64,000 bases of DNA from Sphingomonas sp. (lineage in GTDB: Bacteria; Pseudomonadota; Alphaproteobacteria; Sphingomonadales; Sphingomonadaceae). This document shows, piece by piece, positions 34,565-42,975 of this stretch (the first letter of the stretch is position 1; every line of letters starts with the position of its first letter). The stretch spans positions 1 to 64,000 of the forward strand of contig JABDNH010000007.1 of NCBI GenBank assembly GCA_013001055.1, given 5' to 3'. Below the pieces are notes generated by a model. It was not told the origin of the DNA. It ran no database searches and worked only from the letters and a program-made list of their open reading frames with translations. The translations under genes were made by a program, and so were the position numbers.

Positions 34565-35992
34565 TCAGCCCATATGGATCGCTTTGGTGACCTGGTAGGT
34601 GCGCAAGCCTTCCTTGCCGCCCTCGGATCCGAACCCGGAATCCTTCACGCCCCCGAAGGGCGTGTCGGCGCCTGAGATGGCGAAGCTGTTGATACCGACC
34701 ATGCCGGCCTCGAGGCGGTCGCCAAGAATGTTCGCGGTCTTGAGGTCGTTGGTAAATGCAAAGGCAGCAAGACCGAAGGGCAGGCGGTTGGCCTGTTCGA
34801 GCGCATCGTCCAGATCGCTGAACGGACGCGCCACCGCGACCGGGCCAAAGGGTTCATGGTTCATGATATCGGTATCGAGCGAAGCGTCCGCAATCAGCGT
34901 CGGCTTGTAGAAATAGCCATTGCCGCCACGCTCGCCGCCGGCAAGGATCTTGGCGCCCTTGGATCGGGCATCCTCGACAAGCTTTTCGATCGCTTCTGGA
35001 CGGCGCTCGTTGGCGAGCGGGCCCATTTGGGTGGTGTCATCCATGCCGTCGCCCATCTGCACCTTTGCGGTACGCTCGGCGAAGCCCTGAACGAAATCAT
35101 CGTAGATTTTCTCGTGCACCGTGAAGCGTGTGGGGGAGACGCAAACCTGGCCCGCGTTGCGGAACTTCTGCGGCACCAGCATGTCGAGCGTCTTGTCGAG
35201 ATCGACATCATCGAACACCAGAACAGGCGCGTGCCCGCCAAGCTCGAGCGTCAGGCGCTGGAGATTCTCAGAGGCCAGCTTCATCAAATGCTTGCCCACC
35301 GGGACCGAGCCGGTGAAGCTGACCTTGCGCACTATGTCCGAACCGATGAGGTGGCGGCTCACCATGTCAGGCACGCCGTGGACGAGCTGGAACACACCCT
35401 GCGGAATACCCGCCGCTTCGATCGCCTTGGCGACGGCAAGCGTGCAGGCCGGTGTCTCCTCGGGCGGCTTCGAAATGACGGCGCAGCCCGCTGCCAGCGC
35501 CGCGGCGACTTTCTTGGCAAGCAAGTAAATCGGGAAATTCCAGGGCGTGAACGTCGCTACTACCCCCACCGCCTGGTGCTGCACGATCGAGCGCTGGCCG
35601 ACCGGGCGCACCAGCGTGCGGCCATAATCGCGTTTGATCTCTTCGGCATACCAATCGAACATCGAGGCTGCGCCATACACTTCGCCAATGGCTTCCTTGA
35701 CCGGCTTGCCCTGTTCCTGCGTCAGCAGCGCGCCAATATCCTTGGCGTTTTCCTTCAGGTGCTTGGCGACCTTCCTGAGCGTTGCCGAGCGTTTGTCGAC
35801 CGGCGTGTCGCGCCAGCCCGGAAAGGCTTTTTTGGCCGCTGCAAGCGCTTCGTCGAGGTCGGCCTCGGTTGCCAGCGGGAGTTCGGCGATCGTGGCGGCA
35901 GTGGCGGGATTGATGACGGCATGGCAATCGCGGCCTTCGCCCGCCCGCCATGCGCCATCGATAAAGAGTTTGAGATCAGTTTGATAAGTCAT
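34565..35992 (-). CDS. gabD: NAD(P)-dependent succinate-semialdehyde dehydrogenase family protein
   Basis: 475 residues, aldehyde dehydrogenase fold. Cofactor region TPWNFPIYLLAKKVAAAL, FTGSVPVGKHLMKLA, catalytic glutamate in LELGGHAPVLVFDD and catalytic cysteine in NAGQVCVSPTRF; C-terminal PFGGVKDSGFGSEGGKEGL. This last motif and length match the GabD group. Start at MTYQTDLKLFIDGAW. Substrate specificity cannot be read from sequence alone. Diverges from the SCP2 gene. Confidence 0.85.
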   Translation of the reverse strand: MTYQTDLKLFIDGAWRAGEGRDCHAVINPATAATIAELPLATEADLDEALAAAKKAFPGWRDTPVDKRSATLRKVAKHLKENAKDIGALLTQEQGKPVKEAIGEVYGAASMFDWYAEEIKRDYGRTLVRPVGQRSIVQHQAVGVVATFTPWNFPIYLLAKKVAAALAAGCAVISKPPEETPACTLAVAKAIEAAGIPQGVFQLVHGVPDMVSRHLIGSDIVRKVSFTGSVPVGKHLMKLASENLQRLTLELGGHAPVLVFDDVDLDKTLDMLVPQKFRNAGQVCVSPTRFTVHEKIYDDFVQGFAERTAKVQMGDGMDDTTQMGPLANERRPEAIEKLVEDARSKGAKILAGGERGGNGYFYKPTLIADASLDTDIMNHEPFGPVAVARPFSDLDDALEQANRLPFGLAAFAFTNDLKTANILGDRLEAGMVGINSFAISGADTPFGGVKDSGFGSEGGKEGLRTYQVTKAIHMG

Positions 35993-36079
35993 GGAGCGCA
36001 CATAGGCGCGATGCGTTCGTCTTGAAAGGGCTCGCACACCTCGCTACGCCTTCCGCAACTTACTTACAGGAGATTCAGT

Positions 36080-36379
36080 ATGACCAAGCAAGAACTTGTC
36101 ACCAAAATGCAGGAAAACAATGCCTGGGTGGACGGCAAGAAGGTAAAGATGGATTTCGGGGACAAAGGGGTGATCATGCTCAATGGCGTCGACAAGCAGG
36201 TCACCGAAGATGACGGTGATGCCGATACCACGATCAAGGTCGACTGGAACGACTGGCAGGCAATGGCCGACGGCCAGCTCGACGGGATGACTGCCTTCAT
36301 GACTGGTAAACTCAAGGTCGAGGGCGACATGTCCAACGCCATGCAATTGCAGGGCGTTCTCGCGAAGCTGAATAGCTGA
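36080..36379 (+). CDS. SCP2 sterol/lipid-binding domain protein
   Basis: 99 residues, whole protein is one SCP2 fold: KKVKMDFGDKGVIMLNG, DTTIKVDWNDWQAMADGQLD, TAFMTGKLKVEGDMSNAMQL. Binds hydrophobic ligands such as acyl-CoA. Ribosome site AGGAG. Its TGA overlaps the next ATG (TGATG). First gene of a plus-strand run that includes CoA-transferase subunits, which fits acyl-CoA metabolism. Confidence 0.9.
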   Translation: MTKQELVTKMQENNAWVDGKKVKMDFGDKGVIMLNGVDKQVTEDDGDADTTIKVDWNDWQAMADGQLDGMTAFMTGKLKVEGDMSNAMQLQGVLAKLNS

Positions 36380-36936
36380 TGCGCGCCGCCGCGCTTGCAC
36401 CGGCCCTGCTCCTTGCTGCCTGTGAAGGCGGCGAGGCGCCGGATGCCGCGACCAACAATGTCGTAAGCGAAGTCGCGGCCCCGTCTGCGCCCGCTGCCGA
36501 CATCGACAACGAAGCGTTGGCGGGCGTCATGTACGAGGCGCTGAAGGACAATATTTCGACCCCGGATTCGCTGCGGTTGCAAACCGGCGCAACCGATCTC
36601 GACGGGGACGGCGAAGCCGAGGTCCTCGCCTATGCGATCGACCCGATGATCTGCGGGACAGGTGGCTGCTCGCTCTACGTTTTACGCAAGGCGGGTGACA
36701 GCTATCGAATTCTCGATCAGATCGGGCCTTCGCAACTGCCCATCTACAAGTTGGCGGCGGGCGAAGACGGTTGGGCCGAGCTGGGTGTCACCGTCTTTGG
36801 CGGCGGCGTTGCCGAACGCATCATGGCCGTGCCGCACGGCGAAGCCGGCTATGTCCGCAACCCCACCGGCGAACCGGCTTACCAGGTCGCTGATGGGGGT
36901 AGCGATGTTATCATAGCGGCACCCGAGCAGCCTTAG
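36379..36936 (+). CDS. Lipoprotein of unknown function
   Basis: 185 residues, lipobox LAAC (cysteine 15). Mature part: Ala/Pro-rich linker to ~45, then ISTPDSLRLQTGATDLDGDG, AEVLAYAIDPMICGTGGCSL and YVLRKAGDSYRILDQIG. The DLDGDGEAE motif resembles a calcium-binding FG-GAP-type loop and the CGTGGC pair may form a disulfide. No named family. Coupled to the SCP2 gene by a one-base overlap. Confidence 0.6.
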   Translation: MRAAALAPALLLAACEGGEAPDAATNNVVSEVAAPSAPAADIDNEALAGVMYEALKDNISTPDSLRLQTGATDLDGDGEAEVLAYAIDPMICGTGGCSLYVLRKAGDSYRILDQIGPSQLPIYKLAAGEDGWAELGVTVFGGGVAERIMAVPHGEAGYVRNPTGEPAYQVADGGSDVIIAAPEQP

Positions 36937-37002
36937 CCGCTCCGGCGGTTGCCGAGCGAGAATGAACCGCCTATCGCCTGCTGCAAACAGGAGGCGTACT
37001 TC

Positions 37003-37725
37003 ATGAAGAAAATCTACGATAGCGCTGCCGAAGCGCTCGACGGTTTGCTCAAGGACGATATGCTGATCGCGGCCGGCGGATTCGGGCTTTGCGGCATCCC
37101 CGAACGACTGCTCGATGCGATCAAGGATAGCGGTGTCCAGAACCTCACTTTCGCGTCCAATAATGCGGGCATCGACAACGAAGGCATCGGCAAGCTCCTG
37201 CGCACGAAGCAGGTGACGAAGATGATCAGCTCCTATGTCGGCGAGAACAAGGAGTTCGAGCGTCAATTCCTTGCCAAGGAACTCGAGGTCGAATTCTGCC
37301 CCCAGGGCACGCTCGCCGAGCGGATGCGCGCGGGCGGCGCGGGAATCCCCGGCTTCTACACCAAGACCGGCGTCGGCACCGTGGTAGCCGAGGGCAAGGA
37401 GCGCAAGGAGTTCCCCAATCGCGACGGGGTGCCCGAGACGTACATCCTTGAGCGCGGAATCTTCGCGGACCTATCGATCGTGAAGGGCTGGAAAGCGGAC
37501 GAGGCGGGCAACCTCATGTTCCGCAAGACCGCAAGAAACTTCAACTTGCCTGCCGCCACCTGCGGCAAGGTATGCGTGGCCGAGGTCGAGGAAATTGTGC
37601 CGGTGGGAAGCCTCGATCCCGACTGCATCCACTTGCCCGCAGTGTTCGTCAATCGCATGATCCTGGGCGCTCCTTACGACAAGAAGATCGAGTTCGTCAC
37701 GACCCGCGAACGGGAGGCGGCATGA
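37003..37725 (+). CDS. scoA: 3-oxoacid CoA-transferase subunit A
   Basis: 240 residues; with ScoB transfers CoA from succinyl-CoA to acetoacetate or similar acids. MKKIYDSAAEALDGLLKDDM, GGFGLCGIPERLLDAI, SNNAGIDNEGIGKLL, GIPGFYTKTGVGT, KTARNFNLPAATCGKV are diagnostic. ATG after CAGGAGGCG. Stop overlaps the next gene by four bases. Confidence 0.95.
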   Translation: MKKIYDSAAEALDGLLKDDMLIAAGGFGLCGIPERLLDAIKDSGVQNLTFASNNAGIDNEGIGKLLRTKQVTKMISSYVGENKEFERQFLAKELEVEFCPQGTLAERMRAGGAGIPGFYTKTGVGTVVAEGKERKEFPNRDGVPETYILERGIFADLSIVKGWKADEAGNLMFRKTARNFNLPAATCGKVCVAEVEEIVPVGSLDPDCIHLPAVFVNRMILGAPYDKKIEFVTTREREAA

Positions 37726-38222
37726 ACAAGCTGATCGGTATTGCCGCGCTTGCCGCGACCGCGCCGGGTCTTGCACAGGACAGCGGCGACGAGGCCGCAA
37801 TCCAGGCCCGCATCGATGCCATATATGCGGTGATCTCCGGACCAGTCGGCGAACAGCGCGATTGGGACGCGATGCGGTCGATGATGACCGAGAACGCCAC
37901 GCTGACGCCGATCGGGCCCGACGGTCCGTTGCCGATGAACGTGGACGGTTACATCGAACGGTCCGAAAAACTCCTGATGGATAGCGGTTTTCATGAGCTG
38001 GAAACGGGAAACCGAATTGAGATCTTCGGCAATCTGGCCCATGTCTGGTCTGCCTATGAAGGCCGCGCGGCAAGCCATGATGGCGACATTCTCGTCACTG
38101 GCATCAACAGCTTCCAACTGATCAAGATGGATGGCGAGTGGAAGGTGAATACGATCCTGTGGCAACCTGCAGGACCCGATCTTCCCGTTCCAGCCGATCT
38201 GGCCGCCGAAGGAGTTGAATGA
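37722..38222 (+). CDS. Exported SnoaL-like (NTF2-fold) protein inside the CoA-transferase operon
   Basis: 166 residues, signal peptide MNKLIGIAALAATAPGLAQ. NTF2-like fold: AAIQARIDAIYAVISGP, RDWDAMRSMMTENATLTPIG, the strand run LAHVWSAYEGRA and INSFQLIKMDGEWKVNTILW. Function unknown. Its start overlaps scoA and its stop overlaps the next start, so it is strictly co-translated with a cytoplasmic enzyme although it appears exported. Confidence 0.65.
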   Translation: MNKLIGIAALAATAPGLAQDSGDEAAIQARIDAIYAVISGPVGEQRDWDAMRSMMTENATLTPIGPDGPLPMNVDGYIERSEKLLMDSGFHELETGNRIEIFGNLAHVWSAYEGRAASHDGDILVTGINSFQLIKMDGEWKVNTILWQPAGPDLPVPADLAAEGVE

Positions 38223-38515
38223 TGGCTGACGCTACCACCATAGATATCGAACCGCTCGGCAACATGCTCGACGACAGCGACGAGGTAGTCCGCATTTTCA
38301 TGGGCCGCGACGGACCCAACACGCTTTTGGTCAACGCAGAGACGATCGACGAGCCCTTCGCGCTGGGGATGATTTGCGTCGACTTGATGAAGCATGGCGC
38401 GATGGCCTTCGCGCAGTCCAAGGGCATCGACGCGGGCGAAGCGTTCGAAAAGATCATGGCCGGATTGATGGCCGAATTGCAGAACCCCACCGACGGGGAA
38501 GGAGAAGCGAACTGA
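38219..38515 (+). CDS. DUF5076-like small protein
   Basis: 98 residues from ATG ATG at 38219/38222. A single alpha/beta domain: NMLDDSDEVVRIFMGRDGPN, TLLVNAETIDEPFALGMICV, LMKHGAMAFAQSKGIDAGEA. Resembles DUF5076 proteins, which are found in Alphaproteobacteria; no known function. Lies between scoA and scoB with overlapping ends. Confidence 0.55.
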   Translation: MMADATTIDIEPLGNMLDDSDEVVRIFMGRDGPNTLLVNAETIDEPFALGMICVDLMKHGAMAFAQSKGIDAGEAFEKIMAGLMAELQNPTDGEGEAN

Positions 38516-39156
38516 TGCCTTGGGATCGTAGCCAGATGGCGGCGCGTGCTGCCCAGGAACTGGAAGACGGCTATTTCGTCAATCTCGGCATCGGCATCCC
38601 GACGCTGGTCGCCAATTACATCCCTGACGGCAAGACGGTCACCCTGCAGTCGGAAAACGGCATGCTGGGTATCGGCCCATTCCCCTACGAGGACGAGGTC
38701 GATGCCGACCTTATCAACGCCGGCAAGCAGACGATCAGCGAACTGCCGCAGTCGAGCTATTTCGACAGCGCCACCAGCTTTGCGATGATCCGCGGCGGCC
38801 ATATCGACCTGACCGTGCTTGGCGCAATGGAAGTTTCGGAAGATGGCGACATCGCCAACTGGATGATACCCGGCAAGATGATCAAGGGCATGGGCGGCGC
38901 GATGGACCTGGTTGCCGGGGTGAAAAAGATCATCGTGGTAATGGAGCATGTCTCCAAGGGCGGCGATCCCAAGTTCAAGCCCAGCTGCGATTTGCCGCTG
39001 ACCGGCCAGAATGTCGTCGACATGATCATCACCGATCTGGGTGTTTTTCATCGGAAAGACCATGACAGCCCGTTCCGCCTGATCGAATTGGCGCCGGACG
39101 TCACGGCGGAGGAAATCGCGGAGAAGACGACGGCAAGCTACGAGATCGCCCTTTGA
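38515..39156 (+). CDS. scoB: 3-oxoacid CoA-transferase subunit B
   Basis: 213 residues. Motifs YFVNLGIGIPTLVANYIP, SENGMLGIGPFP (the glutamate forms the glutamyl-CoA intermediate), RGGHIDLTVLGAMEVSEDGD, GMGGAMDLVAG. ATG at 38515 behind GGAGAAG. Separated from scoA by two small genes, but all ends overlap, so one operon. Confidence 0.95.
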   Translation: MPWDRSQMAARAAQELEDGYFVNLGIGIPTLVANYIPDGKTVTLQSENGMLGIGPFPYEDEVDADLINAGKQTISELPQSSYFDSATSFAMIRGGHIDLTVLGAMEVSEDGDIANWMIPGKMIKGMGGAMDLVAGVKKIIVVMEHVSKGGDPKFKPSCDLPLTGQNVVDMIITDLGVFHRKDHDSPFRLIELAPDVTAEEIAEKTTASYEIAL

Positions 39157-40154
39157 TGCGTACCCTGCGTAGCCATACGCCGGGCGGACCCGAAACCCTG
39201 CAGCTCGACGAGGTCGATAGTCCGACAGCTGGTCCGGGAGAATTGCTGGTCGATGTAAAAGCGGCGGCGATCAACTATCCCGATGTCCTGATTATCCAGG
39301 ACCTCTACCAGATGCGTCCACCGCGTCCCTTCGCACCCGGCGGCGAGATTGCGGGGGTGGTCGCAGCTGTCGGTGATGGTGTCGATGGCTGGAATAAGGG
39401 CGACCGGATCATCGCCGTTCCCGGCTTTGGCGGCCTCGCCGAGCAGATCGTCATCCCTGCGGCTAGCGCCATTCCGTTGCCCGAAAGCATCAAGTTCAGG
39501 GACGGCGCCGCCTTGCTGCTGACCTACGCGACGTCGATCCATGCACTGTATGATCGCGGCGATCTGAAGGAAGGCGACAATCTGCTCGTGCTCGGCGCGG
39601 CGGGCGGCGTGGGTTTGGCGGCGGTCGAACTGGGCAAGGCGAGGGGTGCGTGCGTCGTCGCAGCGGTGTCGAGCCCCGAAAAAGCCCGCGCTGCGCGCGA
39701 TGCCGGCGCCGACGACTGTATCGTTTACGACCGCGGACCTTTCGACAAGGAAGCGAGCAAGGCACTGGCCGCCGACTTCAAGAAAGCCGCGGGCGGCGAT
39801 GGCTTCGACGTCATCTTCGATCCCGTAGGAGGGGATTATTGCGAGCCCGCGCTGCGCTCGATCGCATGGGAAGGACGTTATCTTGTCATCGGTTTCCCGG
39901 CGGGCATCCCCAAGCTGCCGCTCAATCTCACGCTCTTGAAGAGCGGTGACGTACGCGGGGTCTTCTGGGGCGCCTTTGCCGCCCGCGACCCAAAGGCGAA
40001 CGCCGCGCACGTCAAGACGCTTTTCGAGTTTTGGGCCGAAGGTAAGATCAATCCGCGCGTGACCGGCACCTTCCCGCTGGAAAGGGGCGGCGAAGCCATC
40101 GCGGCCATGGCGGCGCGCAAGGCGATCGGAAAACTCGTCGTCACGATGGACTAG
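39156..40154 (+). CDS. Zinc-free medium-chain reductase, NADPH:quinone oxidoreductase family
   Basis: 332 residues. N-terminal GroES-like domain (INYPDVLIIQDLYQMRPPRP, PGGEIAGVVAAVGDGV) and Rossmann domain with LLVLGAAGGVGLAAVELGK. Zinc ligands of alcohol dehydrogenases are absent, as in quinone oxidoreductases. Start at 39156 overlaps the scoB stop by one base. Possible substrates are quinones or enoyl-thioesters; the acyl-CoA neighbourhood makes the latter worth considering. Confidence 0.88.
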   Translation: MRTLRSHTPGGPETLQLDEVDSPTAGPGELLVDVKAAAINYPDVLIIQDLYQMRPPRPFAPGGEIAGVVAAVGDGVDGWNKGDRIIAVPGFGGLAEQIVIPAASAIPLPESIKFRDGAALLLTYATSIHALYDRGDLKEGDNLLVLGAAGGVGLAAVELGKARGACVVAAVSSPEKARAARDAGADDCIVYDRGPFDKEASKALAADFKKAAGGDGFDVIFDPVGGDYCEPALRSIAWEGRYLVIGFPAGIPKLPLNLTLLKSGDVRGVFWGAFAARDPKANAAHVKTLFEFWAEGKINPRVTGTFPLERGGEAIAAMAARKAIGKLVVTMD

Positions 40155-40156
40155 GC

Positions 40157-40432
40157 GTGGAACACAGCGCTGAAGAAAAACCCCTGATGCCGGCTGGCTG
40201 CTGGCAAATACCCTTGCTAGTCCTACTTGGCGCTTTTGCCTTTAGTATTTCGGGCAGGAATTTCATGCTCGTGATGGCCATCGGTGCCGTCGCAGCAATC
40301 GTTTACGACTTGGCCCGGTCGGCACTTGTCGAAGGCCTTACGCCGCTGCGTCGCCTCAGTGACCGGCGGCTAGAGTTCGCGCTTCTCGCGATCGTGGCCG
40401 TGGTCGCGGCCTTCCGTTTCGTTACGCAATAA
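40157..40432 (+). CDS. Small inner-membrane protein
   Basis: 91 residues, GTG start directly after the reductase stop. Two or three membrane helices: ~17-36 (WQIPLLVLLGAFAFSISG), 37-52 and 71-88 (LEFALLAIVAVVAAFRF). No family recognised. Ends at a terminator shared with the outer-membrane barrel gene. Confidence 0.55.
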   Translation: MEHSAEEKPLMPAGCWQIPLLVLLGAFAFSISGRNFMLVMAIGAVAAIVYDLARSALVEGLTPLRRLSDRRLEFALLAIVAVVAAFRFVTQ

Positions 40433-40464
40433 AAAAGAGGCCGACCCTAGGGTCGACCTCTTCT
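40429..40464. terminator. Terminator between the small membrane protein and the barrel gene
   Basis: AAGAGG-CCGACCC (40435-40447) pairs with GGGTCG-CCTCTT (40450-40462) apart from one mismatch. The minus-strand T-run (six T) makes it a strong end for the barrel gene; it also blocks the plus-strand operon. Confidence 0.8.
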
Positions 40465-40495
40465 AGTTAGAACGCCAAGTTTTTGGCGTTTTCAG

Positions 40496-41335
<840 letters not shown>

Positions 41336-41444
41336 AATAAAGTCCCCTTTCACTTACGTTCTAACTGAACTGCCAAACATAGTACGGGGCCGAAAGGTCC
41401 GACGCAAGCGCGAATAGGGGAGAATAGTGACCAAAAAGCCTCAT

Positions 41445-41466
41445 TTAATGGGGTTAACCACGTTAA
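41445..41466. promoter_or_regulatory. Three TTAA boxes at 9-base spacing
   Basis: TTAA at 41445-41448, 41454-41457 and 41463-41466, about 110 bases upstream of the barrel gene start. Regular spacing suggests a protein-binding site; the spacing (N5) differs from the CtrA form TTAA-N7-TTAA. Confidence 0.3.
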
Positions 41467-41488
41467 GTTTCTGATACGACTGTGGCTT

Positions 41489-41911
41489 TTATTGTGCACC
41501 TGCGATCAGGCCGTGTGCGCGCAGCGCATCTAGAATAGCCGAAATCGCGGTTCTTGCCTCGGAATCGGAGGTGGTTCCGCCGATCGGGGCGACAATGTCC
41601 GGCTGCTGCGCTCCGACGACTTTTACACCGGAAACTGCGATTTCTCGAACCTCCAGGCTGCCCTCTATCCAATCCGTTCCGTCAAATCGCCATTCGATGC
41701 CCGTACCAGCTATTCGGGCAGTCATTCCGATGAATGGCAGGAGAAACCGCCATCCGTCCTCGCCCAGTAGCGCCAGCGCGTTGTCGCGACCCGCAAAATC
41801 GCCGGCAGCACCCTGCGCCACAATGACGATCCTCGCTATGATCGATGCGAGCCGTTCGGGCGGCGCACCGGCAAGGACCTGCATGCGCCGCTGCGACAGT
41901 TGCCAGTTCAT
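41489..41911 (-). CDS. DUF2793-like protein, N-terminally shortened (gene-transfer-agent remnant)
   Basis: 140 residues. From about residue 28 the sequence follows DUF2793, a family linked to alphaproteobacterial gene transfer agents and phages: VIVAQGAAGDFAGRDNALAL, EDGWRFLLPFIGM, RFDGTDWIEG, GVKVVGAQQPDIVAPIGGTT, SEARTAISAILDALRAHGLI. The usual N-terminal part (~45 residues) is missing and replaced by MNWQLSQRRMQVLAGAPPER. Start overlaps the upstream gene by four bases. No capsid, portal or terminase-large gene is near. Confidence 0.65.
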   Translation of the reverse strand: MNWQLSQRRMQVLAGAPPERLASIIARIVIVAQGAAGDFAGRDNALALLGEDGWRFLLPFIGMTARIAGTGIEWRFDGTDWIEGSLEVREIAVSGVKVVGAQQPDIVAPIGGTTSDSEARTAISAILDALRAHGLIAGAQ

Positions 41912-42414
41912 GCGTTGGCGTCATCCGCTTTCATTCGTGCCGCGATCCGCTCCAGTTTCAACAAGATGCGCTCGCGCGCCTCCTCCACTTCCTGCGGGTC
42001 GGGTTCCTCGCGCTCGGCTTCACGGACCGTATCGCGATGCATCTTCAACAAGCTCATCGCCAGCGCATTTGGATATTCCCGCACTATGCTTGTTTTGCCG
42101 TCCTTGTACGTCGTGACTTTCTCGGAACCGACCAGCGCTCGTTCCAGCAACGCCAGTTCCAATCTTGCATATCCGTGCGCCAACGCTTCCACCCAGCGCT
42201 GCCGGAAAGCCGCATCTTCCCGCCGCCGCCTATAGCAGCCGGCAGCACTGATGCCCGCCGTCTCGCACGAAAGGGTCACATTGCACGTTTGGGCAAGCGT
42301 CTCGAAAAACGTTTCGGCCTGTTCGAAACTCATCGCCGATTTGCGTCGTGTCTTTCGCGGCTTCTCCCCTCCTTCCAGCGCCAAGGGCAGAATATTGTCC
42401 TTCCGCTCGCCCAC
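41908..42414 (-). CDS. Terminase-small-subunit/HTH-like protein (gene-transfer-agent remnant)
   Basis: 168 residues from a GTG at 42414, five bases after GGAGAAGG; an in-frame ATG at 42333 is an alternative. After a basic lead (EKPRKTRRKS) comes a helix-turn-helix region: FFETLAQTCNVTLSCETAGI then SAAGCYRRRREDAAFRQRWV and EALAHGYARLELALLERALV, the pattern of small genes at the head of GTA or prophage packaging modules. The charged C-terminus (REAEREEPDPQEVEEARERI) is a coiled-coil candidate. Followed directly by the DUF2793 gene. Confidence 0.55.
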   Translation of the reverse strand: MGERKDNILPLALEGGEKPRKTRRKSAMSFEQAETFFETLAQTCNVTLSCETAGISAAGCYRRRREDAAFRQRWVEALAHGYARLELALLERALVGSEKVTTYKDGKTSIVREYPNALAMSLLKMHRDTVREAEREEPDPQEVEEARERILLKLERIAARMKADDANA

Positions 42415-42435
42415 CCTCGCCTTCTCCCCGACACC

Positions 42436-42466
42436 CAAACAAAAAAGGCCCCGTTGCCGGAGCCTC
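42436..42466 (-). terminator. Intrinsic terminator with GCAA tetraloop
   Basis: 8-bp stem AGGCTCCG/CGGGGCCT (one G-T pair), loop GCAA, then TTTTTTGTTT on the minus strand. Confidence 0.75.
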
Positions 42467-42507
42467 GCGGCGAACCACCGCGGCGAATCGCAATTCTCTA
42501 TAGTTGC
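42436..42507 (-). ncRNA. Candidate ~70-nt small RNA or leader attenuator
   Basis: Downstream of a near-consensus promoter on the minus strand the predicted transcript forms GCAA/TTGC, CGCGG-TGGTTCG-CCGCG and finally AGGCTCCG-GCAA-CGGGGCCT capped by a GNRA tetraloop and followed by TTTTTTGTTT (about 42440-42466). The 9-base unit TTCGCCGCG occurs twice. It ends before the terminase-like gene, so it is either a stand-alone sRNA or a conditional terminator for that gene. Confidence 0.5.
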
Positions 42508-42509
42508 AA

Positions 42510-42538
42510 TATGTACCGATAGAGCGTGACAATGTCAA
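42510..42538 (-). promoter_or_regulatory. Strong sigma-70-type promoter
   Basis: TTGACA (42533-42538, perfect), 17-base spacer, TACATA (42510-42515) on the minus strand. The best promoter match I found in the window. Confidence 0.7.
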
Positions 42539-42653
42539 GAGTTTTTTACCTTTTTGGTTATTTTTGTACCTGTACCCCCGAGTTAGGCAATATTCTGGTC
42601 CGGAACATCGGGGTGCAATTGCACGTTGAGCGAACACCCAATCAGGAGACAAA

Positions 42654-42917
42654 ATGATGAAGTTCATTCTTCCCGCATCGGCCGCACTCGTCATGGCGGT
42701 GAGCGCCTGCGGCGAACCCGAGAATACCACGCCTGCACCGGCTGTGCAGGAAGACGGTGAGATCGTGGAAGAGCAGACGATCGATGAGATGCAGCCGCCT
42801 GTCGCCGCCGACGAAGACGGCGCCACGATCTCCGTCAATGAAGACGGCACGGGCGTGCAAGGCAGCGCCGAGGTGACCGACGGCGTCACTGTCGACGTCG
42901 ATACCGACGGCAACTAA
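42654..42917 (+). CDS. Small acidic lipoprotein
   Basis: 87 residues from ATG ATG behind CAGGAGAC. Lipobox VSAC (cysteine 19); the mature part is short, acidic and likely disordered (QEDGEIVEEQTIDEMQPPVA, then SVNEDGTGVQGSAEVTDGVT). No domain. Ends at a terminator 20 bases later, so it is monocistronic. Function unknown. Confidence 0.65.
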   Translation: MMKFILPASAALVMAVSACGEPENTTPAPAVQEDGEIVEEQTIDEMQPPVAADEDGATISVNEDGTGVQGSAEVTDGVTVDVDTDGN

Positions 42918-42936
42918 CTCATTTTTGGATGGAATG

Positions 42937-42968
42937 AAGGCGTCCGCAGGCGATGCGGGCGCCTTTTT
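42937..42968 (+). terminator. Terminator of the small acidic lipoprotein gene
   Basis: GGCG-CCGC (42939-42947) pairs with GCGG-CGCC (42955-42963), a T/G pair inside, followed by TTTTT. Confidence 0.85.
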
Positions 42969-42975
42969 GTGTGTC

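Noticed and set aside
34856-36025. A 389-codon plus-strand frame opposite the semialdehyde dehydrogenase
   Set aside because: Shadow; the minus-strand frame has catalytic Cys and Glu and full length.
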